Shown here: positions 45,188 to 54,075 of the stretch, piece by piece
How the letters are laid out: every line of letters starts with the position of its first letter
How positions within the stretch are numbered: the stretch's first letter is position 1
NCBI RefSeq assembly: GCF_018524365.1
Contig: NZ_JAEKFT010000022.1
Coordinates: 1-64,000, forward strand
Origin: Denitromonas iodatirespirans
GTDB lineage: Bacteria; Pseudomonadota; Gammaproteobacteria; Burkholderiales; Rhodocyclaceae
Length of the DNA: 64,000 nt
Direction of reading: 5' to 3'
The notes under the pieces: model-generated
What the model was told of the DNA's origin: nothing
The model's database searches: none
What the model saw: the letters and a program-made list of their open reading frames with translations, nothing else
Translations under genes and position numbers: made by a program

Positions 45188-46543
45188 ATGAATTTCAAGA
45201 CCCTGATGGCCGCCTGGGCGGTGGCCACCGTTCTCGCGCCGAGCGCGCATGCCACCGCAACCGCCGAGGAGGCCGCCAAGCTGAAGAGCACCTTGACCCC
45301 GCTCGGCGCCGAACGCGCCGCCAGTGCCGACGGACAGATCCCGGCCTGGGATGGCGGCATGACAAAACCCTTGCCCGGCTACACTGCCGGCAGCACGCGG
45401 ACCGACCCGTTCGCCGCTGAGAAGCCGGTGGTGTCGATCAACGCCAAGAACATGGCGCAGTACGCCGACAAGCTGACAGACGGCGTCAAGGCCCTGATGA
45501 ACAAGTACCCGGATTTCCGCATCGACGTCTATCCGACCCATCGCACCGCGGCGGCACCGCAATATGTCTATGACAACACCTTCGCCAATGCCACGCGGGC
45601 CAAGCTGGTGGACGACGGGCAGGGCACGCAGGACGCCTACGGCGGCATCCCGTTCCCCGTGCCGCACGATGCCTACGAGATCTTGCAGAACCATCGCCTG
45701 GGGTGGCGCGGCCGTACCACGCAGTTCCGCCTGCGCACTTGGGTGGTCACCGCGGATGGGCGTCGCGCCATGGCCTCGGGCGGCGAGCAGACCATCGACC
45801 GGCCGTACTACGACAAGAGCGGCAGCGTGGACAGTTTCGACGGCTACTACCAGTACGGCAAATTCCTGGCCTCCGAGCCCGGTTCGAAAGCGGGCGAGGC
45901 CATTCTTGCCCACGACAACATGAATGCCAGCGTGCCGCGCGGGTTGTGGCAATACCTGGTGGGTCAGCGGCGCGTGCGCAAGGCGCCGTCGGTGTCCTAT
46001 GACACCCCCGATGCCGTCACTTCGGGCATCGGGTTGGTGGATGAAGCCTTCATGCTGTTCGGTCCGCTCGATCGCTACGAGCTGAAACTGGTGGGCAAGC
46101 AGGCGATGTACATTCCCTACAACAACAACGGCGCTGCGGCGGCCAAGGTGGACGAGCTGGTGACGCCGCACACGCTCAATCCCGACCGGGTGCGCTGGGA
46201 GCTTCACCGGGTGTGGGTGGTGGAGGCTGACCTCAAGGCCGGTAGGCGCCATGTCGTGCCCAAGCGCAAGTACTACATCGACGAGGACACCTGGCAGATC
46301 ATCCTGATCGACGGCTGGGATGCCAAGGGCGAACTGTGGCGCATCAACTTCACGCTGACGCTGCTGTGCCCGGACATTCCGGCGCTGATCGGGAACGTCA
46401 TGTGGGGCGGCTACGACATGCAGTCGGGGGCCTACTACCTCAATTCGGCACTCAACGAACTGCCGAAGGCCTACCAGGTCATCGACCCGCTGCCGCGTTC
46501 CTTCTTCAGTGCGGCGGAGCTGGCCAACGACGGGCTGCGGTAA
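45188..46543 (+). CDS. DUF1329 periplasmic/outer-membrane lipid-binding-like protein
   Basis: A 451-residue exported protein of the DUF1329 family, which shares the LolA/LolB-type sorting-protein fold in databases. Signal peptide (AAWAVATVLAPSAHA), then AEEAAKLKSTLTPLGAERAAS, YPTHRTAA, WQYLVGQRRVRKAPSVSYDTPD, MYIPYNNNGAAAAK and KRKYYIDEDTWQIILIDGWDAKG are the family blocks. Paired with DUF1302 upstream. Clearly paralogous to the protein encoded at 62081-63424. A role in moving a hydrophobic ligand across the periplasm is inferred from fold and context. Confidence 0.9.
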   Translation: MNFKTLMAAWAVATVLAPSAHATATAEEAAKLKSTLTPLGAERAASADGQIPAWDGGMTKPLPGYTAGSTRTDPFAAEKPVVSINAKNMAQYADKLTDGVKALMNKYPDFRIDVYPTHRTAAAPQYVYDNTFANATRAKLVDDGQGTQDAYGGIPFPVPHDAYEILQNHRLGWRGRTTQFRLRTWVVTADGRRAMASGGEQTIDRPYYDKSGSVDSFDGYYQYGKFLASEPGSKAGEAILAHDNMNASVPRGLWQYLVGQRRVRKAPSVSYDTPDAVTSGIGLVDEAFMLFGPLDRYELKLVGKQAMYIPYNNNGAAAAKVDELVTPHTLNPDRVRWELHRVWVVEADLKAGRRHVVPKRKYYIDEDTWQIILIDGWDAKGELWRINFTLTLLCPDIPALIGNVMWGGYDMQSGAYYLNSALNELPKAYQVIDPLPRSFFSAAELANDGLR

Positions 46544-46551
46544 TGGGGCGG

Positions 46552-46590
46552 CGGTGCCGGTAGGGCGCTGATGCGCCGATGCCGGCACCG
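46552..46590 (+). terminator. Hairpin after the DUF1302-DUF1329 operon
   Basis: Nested stem: 9-bp outer arms 46552-46560 and 46582-46590 with an inner GGCGC/GCGCC stem (46564-46577), followed by TCATTCC. The rest of 46591-46830, before the convergent amidohydrolase end, shows no convincing gene. Confidence 0.55.
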
Positions 46591-46830
46591 TCATTCCCGT
46601 TCGACCCGGCCTTCAAGACCATCGCCCGCTACGAGTTCGACACCAGCGCATTGTCCGGCGACGCGATGGATGCCCCCTTGACCGTGCAGGCGCCGGTGTT
46701 CGTTCCGCGCCACCCGGGCGCCTTGCGCAGAACTCGGGGCCGACACCTCTGCTCGACGGCTGAGCCGGCCGCGAGGCGGGCCGCCCTCGCGGTATCGGGA
46801 ATCCCCACGGGTGGGTGGGTCGGGGCCGTC

Positions 46831-47703
46831 CTAGGCGCGAGTGTCTAGCCTCAGCACCCGCGCTGCGTTTTCCTTGAAGATCAGGGGTTTCAGTTCGGGC
46901 CGGAAGCCAGCCTGTTCGTAGTCTTCCATCCAGCGCTCCGGCGTGATGAGCGGGAAGTCCGAGCCGAACAGCATCTTGTGCTGGAGCCGGGTGTTGGCGT
47001 ACTGAACCAACTGCGGCGGAAAGTACTTGGGCGACCAGCCGGACAGGTCGATATACACGTTGGGCTTGTGCAGGCATACCGACAGGGCTTCGTCCTGCCA
47101 GGGCCAGGACGGGTGGGCGATGATGATCGGCATGTCCGGGAAGTCGGCCGCCACGTCGTCCAGATGGATCGGGTTCGAGTACTTCAGCCGCAGCCCGCCG
47201 CCGCCGGGCATGCCGGTGCCGATGCCCGAGTGGCCGCTGTGGAAGATGGCCGGCAGTTTGTATTCGGCGATCAGCTCATACAGCGGATAGGCCATCGGGT
47301 CGTTGGGAAAGAAGCCCTGTACCGTGGGGTGGAACTTGAAGCCGCCCACCTGGTAGTCCTCAATCAATCGGCGCGCCTCGCGCAGCCCCATCTTGCCCTT
47401 GTGCGGGTCGATGCTGGCGAAGGCGATCATCATGTCGCGGTTCTCCAGTGCGGCCTCGGCGATCTCCTCGTTGGGGATGCGGCGGCGGCCGGTCTCGAAT
47501 TCCGCATCGACGGTGAACATCACCAGGCCGAGCTGCCGCTCGCGGTAATAGGCAATGGTCTCGGGGATGGTCGGGCGGTGGCTGAACTTGAAGTATTTCT
47601 CGGCCGCTTCGTCGAAGGCTTTGCCGAAGTCGTCGGGCGCGCAGCGGCATGACACTTCGGCATGGGTATGGATGTCGATGGCGACGAGATTTGAGATGTT
47701 CAT
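46831..47703 (-). CDS. Amidohydrolase-family 2 (ACMSD-like) enzyme
   Basis: A TIM-barrel metal-dependent hydrolase or decarboxylase, 290 residues. Metal ligands: HxH in AIDIHTHAEV near residue 10, His in FKFHPTVQGF and FHSGHSG, HPSWPW and the C-terminal Asp in LFGSDFPLITPERW. The family includes decarboxylases of ortho-substituted phenolic acids (gamma-resorcylate, ACMSD) and lactone hydrolases of aromatic pathways; the reaction here is not identifiable. It is the last gene in the leftward ferulate run, 85 bp after the esterase across a palindromic repeat. Confidence 0.87.
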   Translation of the reverse strand: MNISNLVAIDIHTHAEVSCRCAPDDFGKAFDEAAEKYFKFSHRPTIPETIAYYRERQLGLVMFTVDAEFETGRRRIPNEEIAEAALENRDMMIAFASIDPHKGKMGLREARRLIEDYQVGGFKFHPTVQGFFPNDPMAYPLYELIAEYKLPAIFHSGHSGIGTGMPGGGGLRLKYSNPIHLDDVAADFPDMPIIIAHPSWPWQDEALSVCLHKPNVYIDLSGWSPKYFPPQLVQYANTRLQHKMLFGSDFPLITPERWMEDYEQAGFRPELKPLIFKENAARVLRLDTRA

Positions 47704-47716
47704 GGTATCTCTCGGC

Positions 47717-47787
47717 TTGGCCGGCTGAAGCCGGCCCTACGGGGGCGGTGCGGCGGCGTCCCGTAGGGTGGGCTTCAGCCCGCCAGG
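47717..47787. repeat. REP-like palindromic repeat pair
   Basis: Two inverted copies of a GTAGGGYGGGCTTCAGCC-type unit at 47717-47743 and 47760-47787, each itself palindromic (GGCTGAAGCC core). They fill the gap between the esterase and amidohydrolase genes. A related unit is at 62013-62079. Confidence 0.75.
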
Positions 47788-47788
47788 C

Positions 47789-49549
47789 TCAGTGGCGACG
47801 GCTGACGTTCACGCAGCGGAAGTTCTCTGCCTGCTCGATGCTGCCGCGGCCGGTGTAGCGCGCCTGCAGCGGGTAGGGGCACAGCGGACGGGTGCGACCC
47901 GGCCAGGCGGTGCCGTTCTCCGGGCGCGCGGTGGCGTCGATGGACGTCGGCGCGCGGCCTTTTTCGACCCACTCGACGATCGGCGCCAGCGTGTTGAAGC
48001 CGTCGGTGGCCGGGCCGCCCGAGCAGTGGTTCATGCCGGGCACCACGAACAGCCGGGCGAATCGGCCGGTGCGCGGGTAGCCGCCGCTGCGTTTGGCAAG
48101 TTGCTGGTAGTAGGCGATGGTGTCATTGACCGAAAACACCGGGTCGCTGGTGCCGTGGTAGAGAATCAGCTTGCCGCCATGGGCACGGAAGGGGGCGATC
48201 CTGGGCTTGGCGCTCATGAATTGCATCGACGACTCGGTGTAGATGCCGGAGCTTTCGTCGATGCGAGAGGCATTGGCGTCAAAGTCGTAGTTCAGCAGGT
48301 AGTCGTAGACCGCCAGCGCGTTCTGGTCCGGCGTCGCGCCGGCCACCTCGTCCGGTGGCGTCATGAAGATGTAGGGCAGGGAGGGGCCTCCGAGGGTGAC
48401 GATGCGCGAGTTGGGCATCGACGTGGTGGCGGTACCGATCTTCCACGCGCGCCAGCCGGCCGCGGAGACGCCGGTATCGTAGGGCCAGTCGGCGTACAGC
48501 GCCTCGCCGAGGCCGTTCTTCGCACCGCCGAACACCTTGTGCAGGGCCTCGACCTGGGCGCCGCTCAGGCAGGCGTCGGTCTTGGCGCCGGCGCATTGCA
48601 GCACGGCCGGGTCGAAGTGGCAGGCGGGCTGGTTCTCGATGATGCCGTCGGCGAGGCCGTCGAGCGCGTCGCATTGCGCCGTCACCGCATCGGTGACCAG
48701 GGTGAGGTCGCTGTTGGAAAAGGACTGCGACAAGATCGGGCGGCCGTCGGCGGCCTTGGGCGCGGCGGCGCCGAAGGCCTGCACATCCCAGGGATGCTGG
48801 ACCGCGGCGCGCGGCAGGTTGTAGCCGGGGTTGCCCGAGACGATGCCGTCGAACAGCCTGGGGAAGCGCTCGGCGGCCACCATGCCCTGGCGCCCGCCGT
48901 TGGAGCAACCGATGAAGTAGGAATAGCGCGCCTTCTCGGCATAGCGCAGGGCGATGAGCGCCTTGGCGGTCTCGCCCACGCGTTCGATGGCGTTGTAGCC
49001 GTAGTCCACGCGCGCCTGCGGATCGATGCCGAACAGCTGGCCGCCGATCACCGGCACGTTCTCGGCGGTGTGGCCGGCATCGGTGGACACCACCGCGAAA
49101 CCTTCGCTCAAGGCATTGGTGGGCTGGCCGTTGCCGATGGCGCCCAGGGCGGGGCGGATGACCCCGTCGTTGCCGCCGCCGCCCTGGAACAGGAAGCGGC
49201 CGTTCCACGCCTCGGGCAGGCGCAGCTCGAAGCCGATCGCGTAGTCCTTGCCGTCGACGCCGATGCGGGCGTCGAGTGTGCCGAGCACCCGGCAGTGCGC
49301 CGGCGCCGGCACGCTGGCGTCAGCGGCGATGGTCTCGGCCACGCTGACCTCGAGCCCGGGCAGGCGCGCGCCGGCCAGGTCTTCGCAGACCATCGGTTCG
49401 GCCGGTGGTTTGCGATGGTGCTTGTGATGACCTTTAGCTGCGTGCGCACCGGCTGACGGCCAGCCGTCTTTGGCCAGGGCAAGGTCCGCGGCACCGATCC
49501 ACAAGGTGCTCGCCGCGGCGACGGCAAGTGATAGGGCGTGTCTTTTCAT
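47789..49549 (-). CDS. Tannase / feruloyl-esterase family protein (exported)
   Basis: A 586-residue secreted alpha/beta hydrolase. Signal peptide (SLAVAAASTLWIGAADLALA), then a His-rich stretch (HAAKGHHKHHRKP), then the tannase/feruloyl esterase domain: GGGGNDGVIRP, VVSTDAGHT, nucleophile in YFIGCSNGGRQGM, acid in ILYHGTSDPVFS and His in VPGMNHCSGGPATDGF. Cys flanking the nucleophile and His match the disulfide that joins the triad in this family. ATG at 49549 follows GGAGAGGAG. Upstream fcs, vdh and HCHL argue for release of ferulate or related acids from esters outside the cytoplasm. Confidence 0.9.
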   Translation of the reverse strand: MKRHALSLAVAAASTLWIGAADLALAKDGWPSAGAHAAKGHHKHHRKPPAEPMVCEDLAGARLPGLEVSVAETIAADASVPAPAHCRVLGTLDARIGVDGKDYAIGFELRLPEAWNGRFLFQGGGGNDGVIRPALGAIGNGQPTNALSEGFAVVSTDAGHTAENVPVIGGQLFGIDPQARVDYGYNAIERVGETAKALIALRYAEKARYSYFIGCSNGGRQGMVAAERFPRLFDGIVSGNPGYNLPRAAVQHPWDVQAFGAAAPKAADGRPILSQSFSNSDLTLVTDAVTAQCDALDGLADGIIENQPACHFDPAVLQCAGAKTDACLSGAQVEALHKVFGGAKNGLGEALYADWPYDTGVSAAGWRAWKIGTATTSMPNSRIVTLGGPSLPYIFMTPPDEVAGATPDQNALAVYDYLLNYDFDANASRIDESSGIYTESSMQFMSAKPRIAPFRAHGGKLILYHGTSDPVFSVNDTIAYYQQLAKRSGGYPRTGRFARLFVVPGMNHCSGGPATDGFNTLAPIVEWVEKGRAPTSIDATARPENGTAWPGRTRPLCPYPLQARYTGRGSIEQAENFRCVNVSRRH

Positions 49550-49720
49550 CGTTGCTCTCCTCTCCACTGCAAATTGCCCGCGTAACGGCGTTGGGGGGCT
49601 ACTGCGCGGGCACGAAATCGGCCATGCGAGATCGTGTGTCGGGTTTCCCTGGCGGAGGCCACCGGCAGTCTTGACCCGGTGGGTGGCTCCACGTTGCGCC
49701 CTTGCCGGGCGCGATTGTGG

Positions 49721-51580
49721 TCAGTCGGGCCGAATCATCCGGGGCGCGCTCCCGCTATGCAGGGCGTCCACGGTGGCGGCGCGGTGGGTCAGCACTGCGC
49801 GCTGATTGATCGAGCCTTTGTCGGTGATCTCGTGGCGGTCGACCGACGGCGGGGTGTCGAGCACCAGCAGGCGCTCGACGCGGCTGGCCGAGCCGGTGGC
49901 GCTGCGGTTGATGCGCACCAGCAGATCGGCGAAGAAGGCATGCACCGCAGGGCTGGCCAGTACCTGGTCGACAGGGGCGTCGTCCGGCAGGTCGGCCAGG
50001 CGGGCGCAGTGCTCCATGCGCGGAAAGATCAGCGCACCGATGTCGTCGCGGTTGATGCCGGTGATCACCGCATCCTGCACGCAGGGCGCGCCTTCGCTGA
50101 TGAGGCGTGCGCGCAACGGGCCGACGCTGACGAAGGTGCCCGAGCTGAGCTTGAAGTCTTCGGCGATGCGGCCGTCGAACATCAGCCCCTGGGCCAGGTC
50201 CTCGGGGTCGGCGAAGGCCACGGCGTCGCCGGTGCAGTAGAAGCCCTCGTCGTCGAAGACTTCTTGGGTCAACTCGGGTTGGCGCCAATAACCGGGCATG
50301 ACGTGCGGGCCGCGAAAGCGCGCTTCGAACTTGCCGTCGACCGGCACCAGTTTCATCTCGCAACCCGGGGCGGGCACGCCGACATAGCCGGCACCCACCA
50401 GCGTGCCGGTGGAGAAGGTGCTTGAGGGTGCGGTCTCGGTCATGCCCAGGCCGCTCATCACGCGGATGCGCTCGCCGCAGTGGGCTTCCGAGATGCGGTC
50501 GAGCTTGTCCCAGGCGGCCTGCGAGAGGCCGGCGCCGGCGAAGAAGAAGAGCTGCATCTTCGAGTAGAAGACCTCGCGCAGCGCGGCGTCGGCCTCGAGC
50601 GCGTCGCCCAGCATCTCCCAGCCCTTGGGCACGTCGAAGTAGACCGTGGGCGCGATTTCCCGCAGGTTGCGCAGGGTCTCGGCGAAGCCCTTCTCGGTCG
50701 GCTTGCCGTCGTTGATATAGAGCGTGCCGCCGTTATAGAGGGCGATGCCGACGTTATGGCTGCCGCCGAAGGTGTGGTTCCAGGGCAGCCAGTCGAGCAG
50801 CACCGGCGGCGTCTCGCCGAAGCAGGGGAAGGTCTGCCGCAGCATCTGCTGGTTGGCGCACAGCATGCGCTGGGTGGTGGTGACCGCCTTGGGCAGCTTG
50901 GTCGAGCCCGAGGTGAACAGGAGCTTGGCCACGCTGTCCGGGCCGACCGCGGCGTTGACGGCGTCCACGTTGTCGGGCGTCACCGCCAAGAGGGCGTCGA
51001 AGGCCGTGGCCGGGCGGCCGTCCAGGCGGCCGTCCTGGGTGACGATCTCGACGTCGGGCGGCACGGTGGCGCCGATGGCGGCCGCGAAGGCAGTGCCGTC
51101 GCTGGCGTAGACCATGGCCGGGGTGAGCAGGCCGACCATGTGGCGCAGCTTGTTGAAGTCCTTCGACATCAGCGCGCTGGCCGGCGACACCGGGCAGTGC
51201 GGAATGCCGGCGTACATGGCGCCGAGCGCCAGTTGCAGGTGCTCCAGATCGTTGCCCGACAGGATCATCAGCGGTCGCTCGGCGCTCAGGCCGCGGTACA
51301 CCAGCGCCTGGCCGATGGCCCGCACCCGGGCGAGCATCTGCGCGTAGCTGATGCGGATCCACTCGCCGTCGGGGGCGCGCTTGGCGACCAGGGTGCGGTC
51401 CGGATGGCGCTCGGCACCCTCGACGAGCCGGTCGGTCAGGCGCTGCGGATAGGCGAGCAGTGCGGTTTGCGGTGTCAGCCGCCAGCCGCCGTCGGCGGTC
51501 TGGGTCAGCGCGACACTCGGGTTGCCGATCGATACATTGCGGTAGCGGACACCCTCGGCGTCCAGTCTCATGAACCTCAT
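49721..51580 (-). CDS. fcs: Feruloyl-CoA synthetase
   Basis: ANL-superfamily acyl-CoA ligase, 619 residues, of the feruloyl-CoA synthase type. Motifs: LLFTSGSTKLPKAVTTTQ (P3 loop), DWLPWNHTFGGSHNVG near residue 235, GLGMTETAPSS, YCTGDAV and FDGRIAEDFKLSSGTFV. The usual catalytic Lys region at the C terminus is represented by ITDKGSINQRAV. It activates ferulate/p-coumarate to the CoA thioester, the HCHL substrate. ATG at 51580 has GGAGG at 9-base spacing; GTG (51586) and ATG (51571) are alternatives. It starts 17 bp after vdh in the HCHL-vdh-fcs operon. Confidence 0.92.
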   Translation of the reverse strand: MRFMRLDAEGVRYRNVSIGNPSVALTQTADGGWRLTPQTALLAYPQRLTDRLVEGAERHPDRTLVAKRAPDGEWIRISYAQMLARVRAIGQALVYRGLSAERPLMILSGNDLEHLQLALGAMYAGIPHCPVSPASALMSKDFNKLRHMVGLLTPAMVYASDGTAFAAAIGATVPPDVEIVTQDGRLDGRPATAFDALLAVTPDNVDAVNAAVGPDSVAKLLFTSGSTKLPKAVTTTQRMLCANQQMLRQTFPCFGETPPVLLDWLPWNHTFGGSHNVGIALYNGGTLYINDGKPTEKGFAETLRNLREIAPTVYFDVPKGWEMLGDALEADAALREVFYSKMQLFFFAGAGLSQAAWDKLDRISEAHCGERIRVMSGLGMTETAPSSTFSTGTLVGAGYVGVPAPGCEMKLVPVDGKFEARFRGPHVMPGYWRQPELTQEVFDDEGFYCTGDAVAFADPEDLAQGLMFDGRIAEDFKLSSGTFVSVGPLRARLISEGAPCVQDAVITGINRDDIGALIFPRMEHCARLADLPDDAPVDQVLASPAVHAFFADLLVRINRSATGSASRVERLLVLDTPPSVDRHEITDKGSINQRAVLTHRAATVDALHSGSAPRMIRPD

Positions 51581-51597
51581 CGTCACGCGCCTCCGCC

Positions 51598-53046
51598 TCA
51601 GATCGGGTAGTGGCGCGGGCCGTGCTGCACGGTGATCCAGCGCAGTTCGGTGAAGGCGTCGATGCCGGCCTTGCCGCCGAAGCGGCCATAGCCGCTGTCC
51701 TTGACGCCGCCGAAAGGCATCTGCGCCTCGTCGTGCACGGTGGGGCCGTTGATGTGGCAGATGCCCGATTCGATCTGGCGGGCCACGGCCAGGGCGCGGC
51801 CCACGTCGCGGCTGAACACCGCCGCCGACAGGCCGTATTCGCTGGCGTTGGCGGCGGCGATGGCGTCTTCGTCGCTGGCCACGCGCAGGATCGTGACCAC
51901 CGGGCCGAAGGATTCTTCATGGGCCAGGCGCATGTCGGCGGTGATGCCGTCGACGATCGCCGGCTGCATGATCGCGCCGGCGACATCGGCACTGCCGGCG
52001 GCCAGATGCGCGCCCTTGGCCAGCGCGTCGTCGACCATGGCGCGCACGCGTTCGGCCGCCTTGGGGTCGACCATCGCTGCCAGGGCGGCGCCTTCCACGC
52101 CCGGCCGGTCGGCCTTGAGCGCGGCGGTGCGCTTGGCGAAGCGGGCGAGGAAGTCCTCGGCCACCGCCTCGTGCACGATGACGCGGTCGGCCGACATGCA
52201 GATCTGGCCCTGGTTGAAGAAGGCGCTGAACACGGCGGCATCGACCGCCGCGTCCAGGTCGGCGTCGTCGAGCACCACCAGCGGGTTGCGCCCGCCCAGT
52301 TCGAGCACGGCGGGCTTGAGATGGCGCGCGGCCAGCTCGCCGATGATGCGGCCCACATGGGTGGAGCCGGTGAAGTTCACCCGCCGCACCGCCGGATGGG
52401 CGATCAGCGCCTCGACCACCTGTGCGGCGTCCTCGGGGGCGTTGGTGATCACGTTGATGACGCCTTCGGGCAGGCCGGCGTCTGCCAGCACTTCGCCGAT
52501 CAGCGCATGGACTGCCGGGCAGGCTTCGGAGGCCTTGAGCACCACCGTGTTGCCGCAAGCCAGTGGGGTGGCGACGGCGCGGGTGCCGAGGATTACCGGG
52601 GCATTCCAGGGCGCGATGCCGAGCACCACGCCGGCCGGCTGGCGGATCGCCATGGCCAGGCTGCCGGGCACGTCGGAGGGGATCACCTCGCCGGCGATCT
52701 GGGTGGTGAGCGAGGCCGCTTCGCGCAGCATGCCGGCGGCCAGCATCACGTTGAAGCCGTACCACATCGGCGCGCCACCGGCTTCGGCGACGCCACGCTC
52801 GATGAACTCGGCGGTGCGCGCCTCCATCGCATCGGCGGCCTTGAGCAGCAGCGCGCGGCGGGCGTTGGGGGCGGTGGCCGACCAGGCCGGGAAGGCCGCC
52901 TTGGCGGCGTCCACCGCAGCGCGGGCATCGTCCACGGAGGCCGCGGCGGCGCGGGTGGCGACTTCGCCGCTGACCGGGTTGATACGGGTGAAGGTTTTGG
53001 CCGCCGATTGCTGACGGCCGCCGATGAGAAGCGGTACCTCGAACAT
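51598..53046 (-). CDS. vdh: Vanillin dehydrogenase
   Basis: ALDH-superfamily enzyme (482 residues) oxidising vanillin, and probably other benzaldehydes, to the benzoate with NAD(P)+. The sequence follows Pseudomonas Vdh nearly end to end: MFEVPLLIGGRQ, WYGFNVMLAAGMLREAA, IAPWNAPVILG, FTGSTHVGRIIGELAARH, LELGGRNP (base Glu), FFNQGQICMSADR (nucleophile Cys) and ICHINGPTVHDEAQMPFGG. ATG at 53046 is the canonical start; the frame runs 35 codons further upstream without homology. It sits between HCHL copy 2 and fcs. Confidence 0.95.
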   Translation of the reverse strand: MFEVPLLIGGRQQSAAKTFTRINPVSGEVATRAAAASVDDARAAVDAAKAAFPAWSATAPNARRALLLKAADAMEARTAEFIERGVAEAGGAPMWYGFNVMLAAGMLREAASLTTQIAGEVIPSDVPGSLAMAIRQPAGVVLGIAPWNAPVILGTRAVATPLACGNTVVLKASEACPAVHALIGEVLADAGLPEGVINVITNAPEDAAQVVEALIAHPAVRRVNFTGSTHVGRIIGELAARHLKPAVLELGGRNPLVVLDDADLDAAVDAAVFSAFFNQGQICMSADRVIVHEAVAEDFLARFAKRTAALKADRPGVEGAALAAMVDPKAAERVRAMVDDALAKGAHLAAGSADVAGAIMQPAIVDGITADMRLAHEESFGPVVTILRVASDEDAIAAANASEYGLSAAVFSRDVGRALAVARQIESGICHINGPTVHDEAQMPFGGVKDSGYGRFGGKAGIDAFTELRWITVQHGPRHYPI

Positions 53047-53161
53047 GGTCCTTGTCTCCTGTGGGTCCGCGTGCCGCTCTGGGGCGGCATCGGGAGGGGG
53101 CTGAGGTTGGGGCAGGGGGGACGCCGGGCGGGGGATTGCCGCCCGGCGCATCGGTGCGTGT

Positions 53162-53998
53162 TTATACGTCGCGCTTGTAGGCTTGCAGCCCCGGCTTGAT
53201 GCTCTTCTCGTCGAGGAACTGCGTCAGCCCCTTGGCGCGGCCTTTTTCGGTATCGCGATGGTTGGACTGGTCGACCTTGGCGTAGAGGTAGTCCTCGCCC
53301 TGTTCCCAGGTCAGTTCGCGGCAGCGCTTGAAGCCATGCTTGGCGATGCGCATCACGGTGGGGTTCTTCTCCAGCAGCTTGCCGGCCAGCACCTTGACCT
53401 CGTCGCGCAGTTGGGCGCGCGGCACGCTCTTGTTGACCAGACCCATGGCGGCGGCTTCGGGGCCGGTCCAGGTGTCGCCGGTCATCACGTAGTGCAGAGC
53501 CTGGCGATGGCCCATGGTGTCTGCTACGGCCTTGCTCACCAGGTTGCCCGGCGGGATGCCCCAGTTGATCTCCGACAGGCCGAACACCGCCTCGTCGGCG
53601 CAGATGGCCAGATCGCAGGCGACCAGCGGCGAGAAGGCGCCGCCGAAGCACCAGCCGTTGACCATGGCGATGGTCGGCTTGTTGTAGAAGCGCAGTTGCT
53701 TCCACTGCCACTGCGAGCAGTCGCGGCGCATGCGCTCCTGGTAGAGGTCGGACTTGCCGTCGGTCTCGCGGAAGTATTCCTTCAGGTCCATGCCGGCCGA
53801 CCACGACTCGCCGGCGCCGGTGAGCACCAGCACGCCGATGTCGTCATCCAGTTCCAGGGTGTCGAGCACATCGCTCATCTCGCGGTTGAGCATGGGGCTC
53901 ATGGCGTTGCGCTTCTCGGGGCGGTTGAGGATCACCCACGCGATGCCGTCTTCGATCTCGACCTTCACGGTCTGCCAGCGGCCTTCATAATTTGCCAT
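53162..53998 (-). CDS. ech: p-Hydroxycinnamoyl-CoA hydratase/lyase (HCHL), copy 2
   Basis: A 278-residue crotonase-fold enzyme, feruloyl-CoA to vanillin plus acetyl-CoA. Ser123, Glu143 and Tyr239 are conserved as in copy 1. The N terminus, MANYEGRWQTVKVEIEDG, is nearer the Pseudomonas enzyme than copy 1 is. It ends AYKRDV, two residues longer. First gene of the HCHL-vdh-fcs operon, divergent from a MarR regulator with operator-like palindromes between them. The DNA from about 53185 to 53690 is almost identical to copy 1, including synonymous sites. Confidence 0.95.
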   Translation of the reverse strand: MANYEGRWQTVKVEIEDGIAWVILNRPEKRNAMSPMLNREMSDVLDTLELDDDIGVLVLTGAGESWSAGMDLKEYFRETDGKSDLYQERMRRDCSQWQWKQLRFYNKPTIAMVNGWCFGGAFSPLVACDLAICADEAVFGLSEINWGIPPGNLVSKAVADTMGHRQALHYVMTGDTWTGPEAAAMGLVNKSVPRAQLRDEVKVLAGKLLEKNPTVMRIAKHGFKRCRELTWEQGEDYLYAKVDQSNHRDTEKGRAKGLTQFLDEKSIKPGLQAYKRDV

Positions 53999-54026
53999 AC
54001 TCTCGTCTCCAGTTGTCAGGGTAGTA

Positions 54027-54056
54027 TCAAGTAACTTGAGATTAGACTAGCTCAAG
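54027..54056. promoter_or_regulatory. Operator-like palindromes between HCHL and the MarR gene
   Basis: TCAAGT-A-ACTTGA at 54027-54039 is a perfect 13-bp palindrome. CTTGAG (54035-54040) also pairs with CTCAAG (54051-54056). They lie in the 77-bp divergent gap, upstream of both starts, and fit a MarR dimer site that represses both genes until a hydroxycinnamoyl-CoA is present. The regulator-ligand link is known for FerC/FerR/CouR-type proteins and inferred here. Confidence 0.65.
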
Positions 54057-54075
54057 AAAGGCACACAATCAATCC

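Noticed and set aside
46579-46848. 89-codon plus-strand ORF after the DUF1329 gene
   Set aside because: Its ATG lies inside the terminator hairpin, there is no ribosome site and the translation has no recognisable features.
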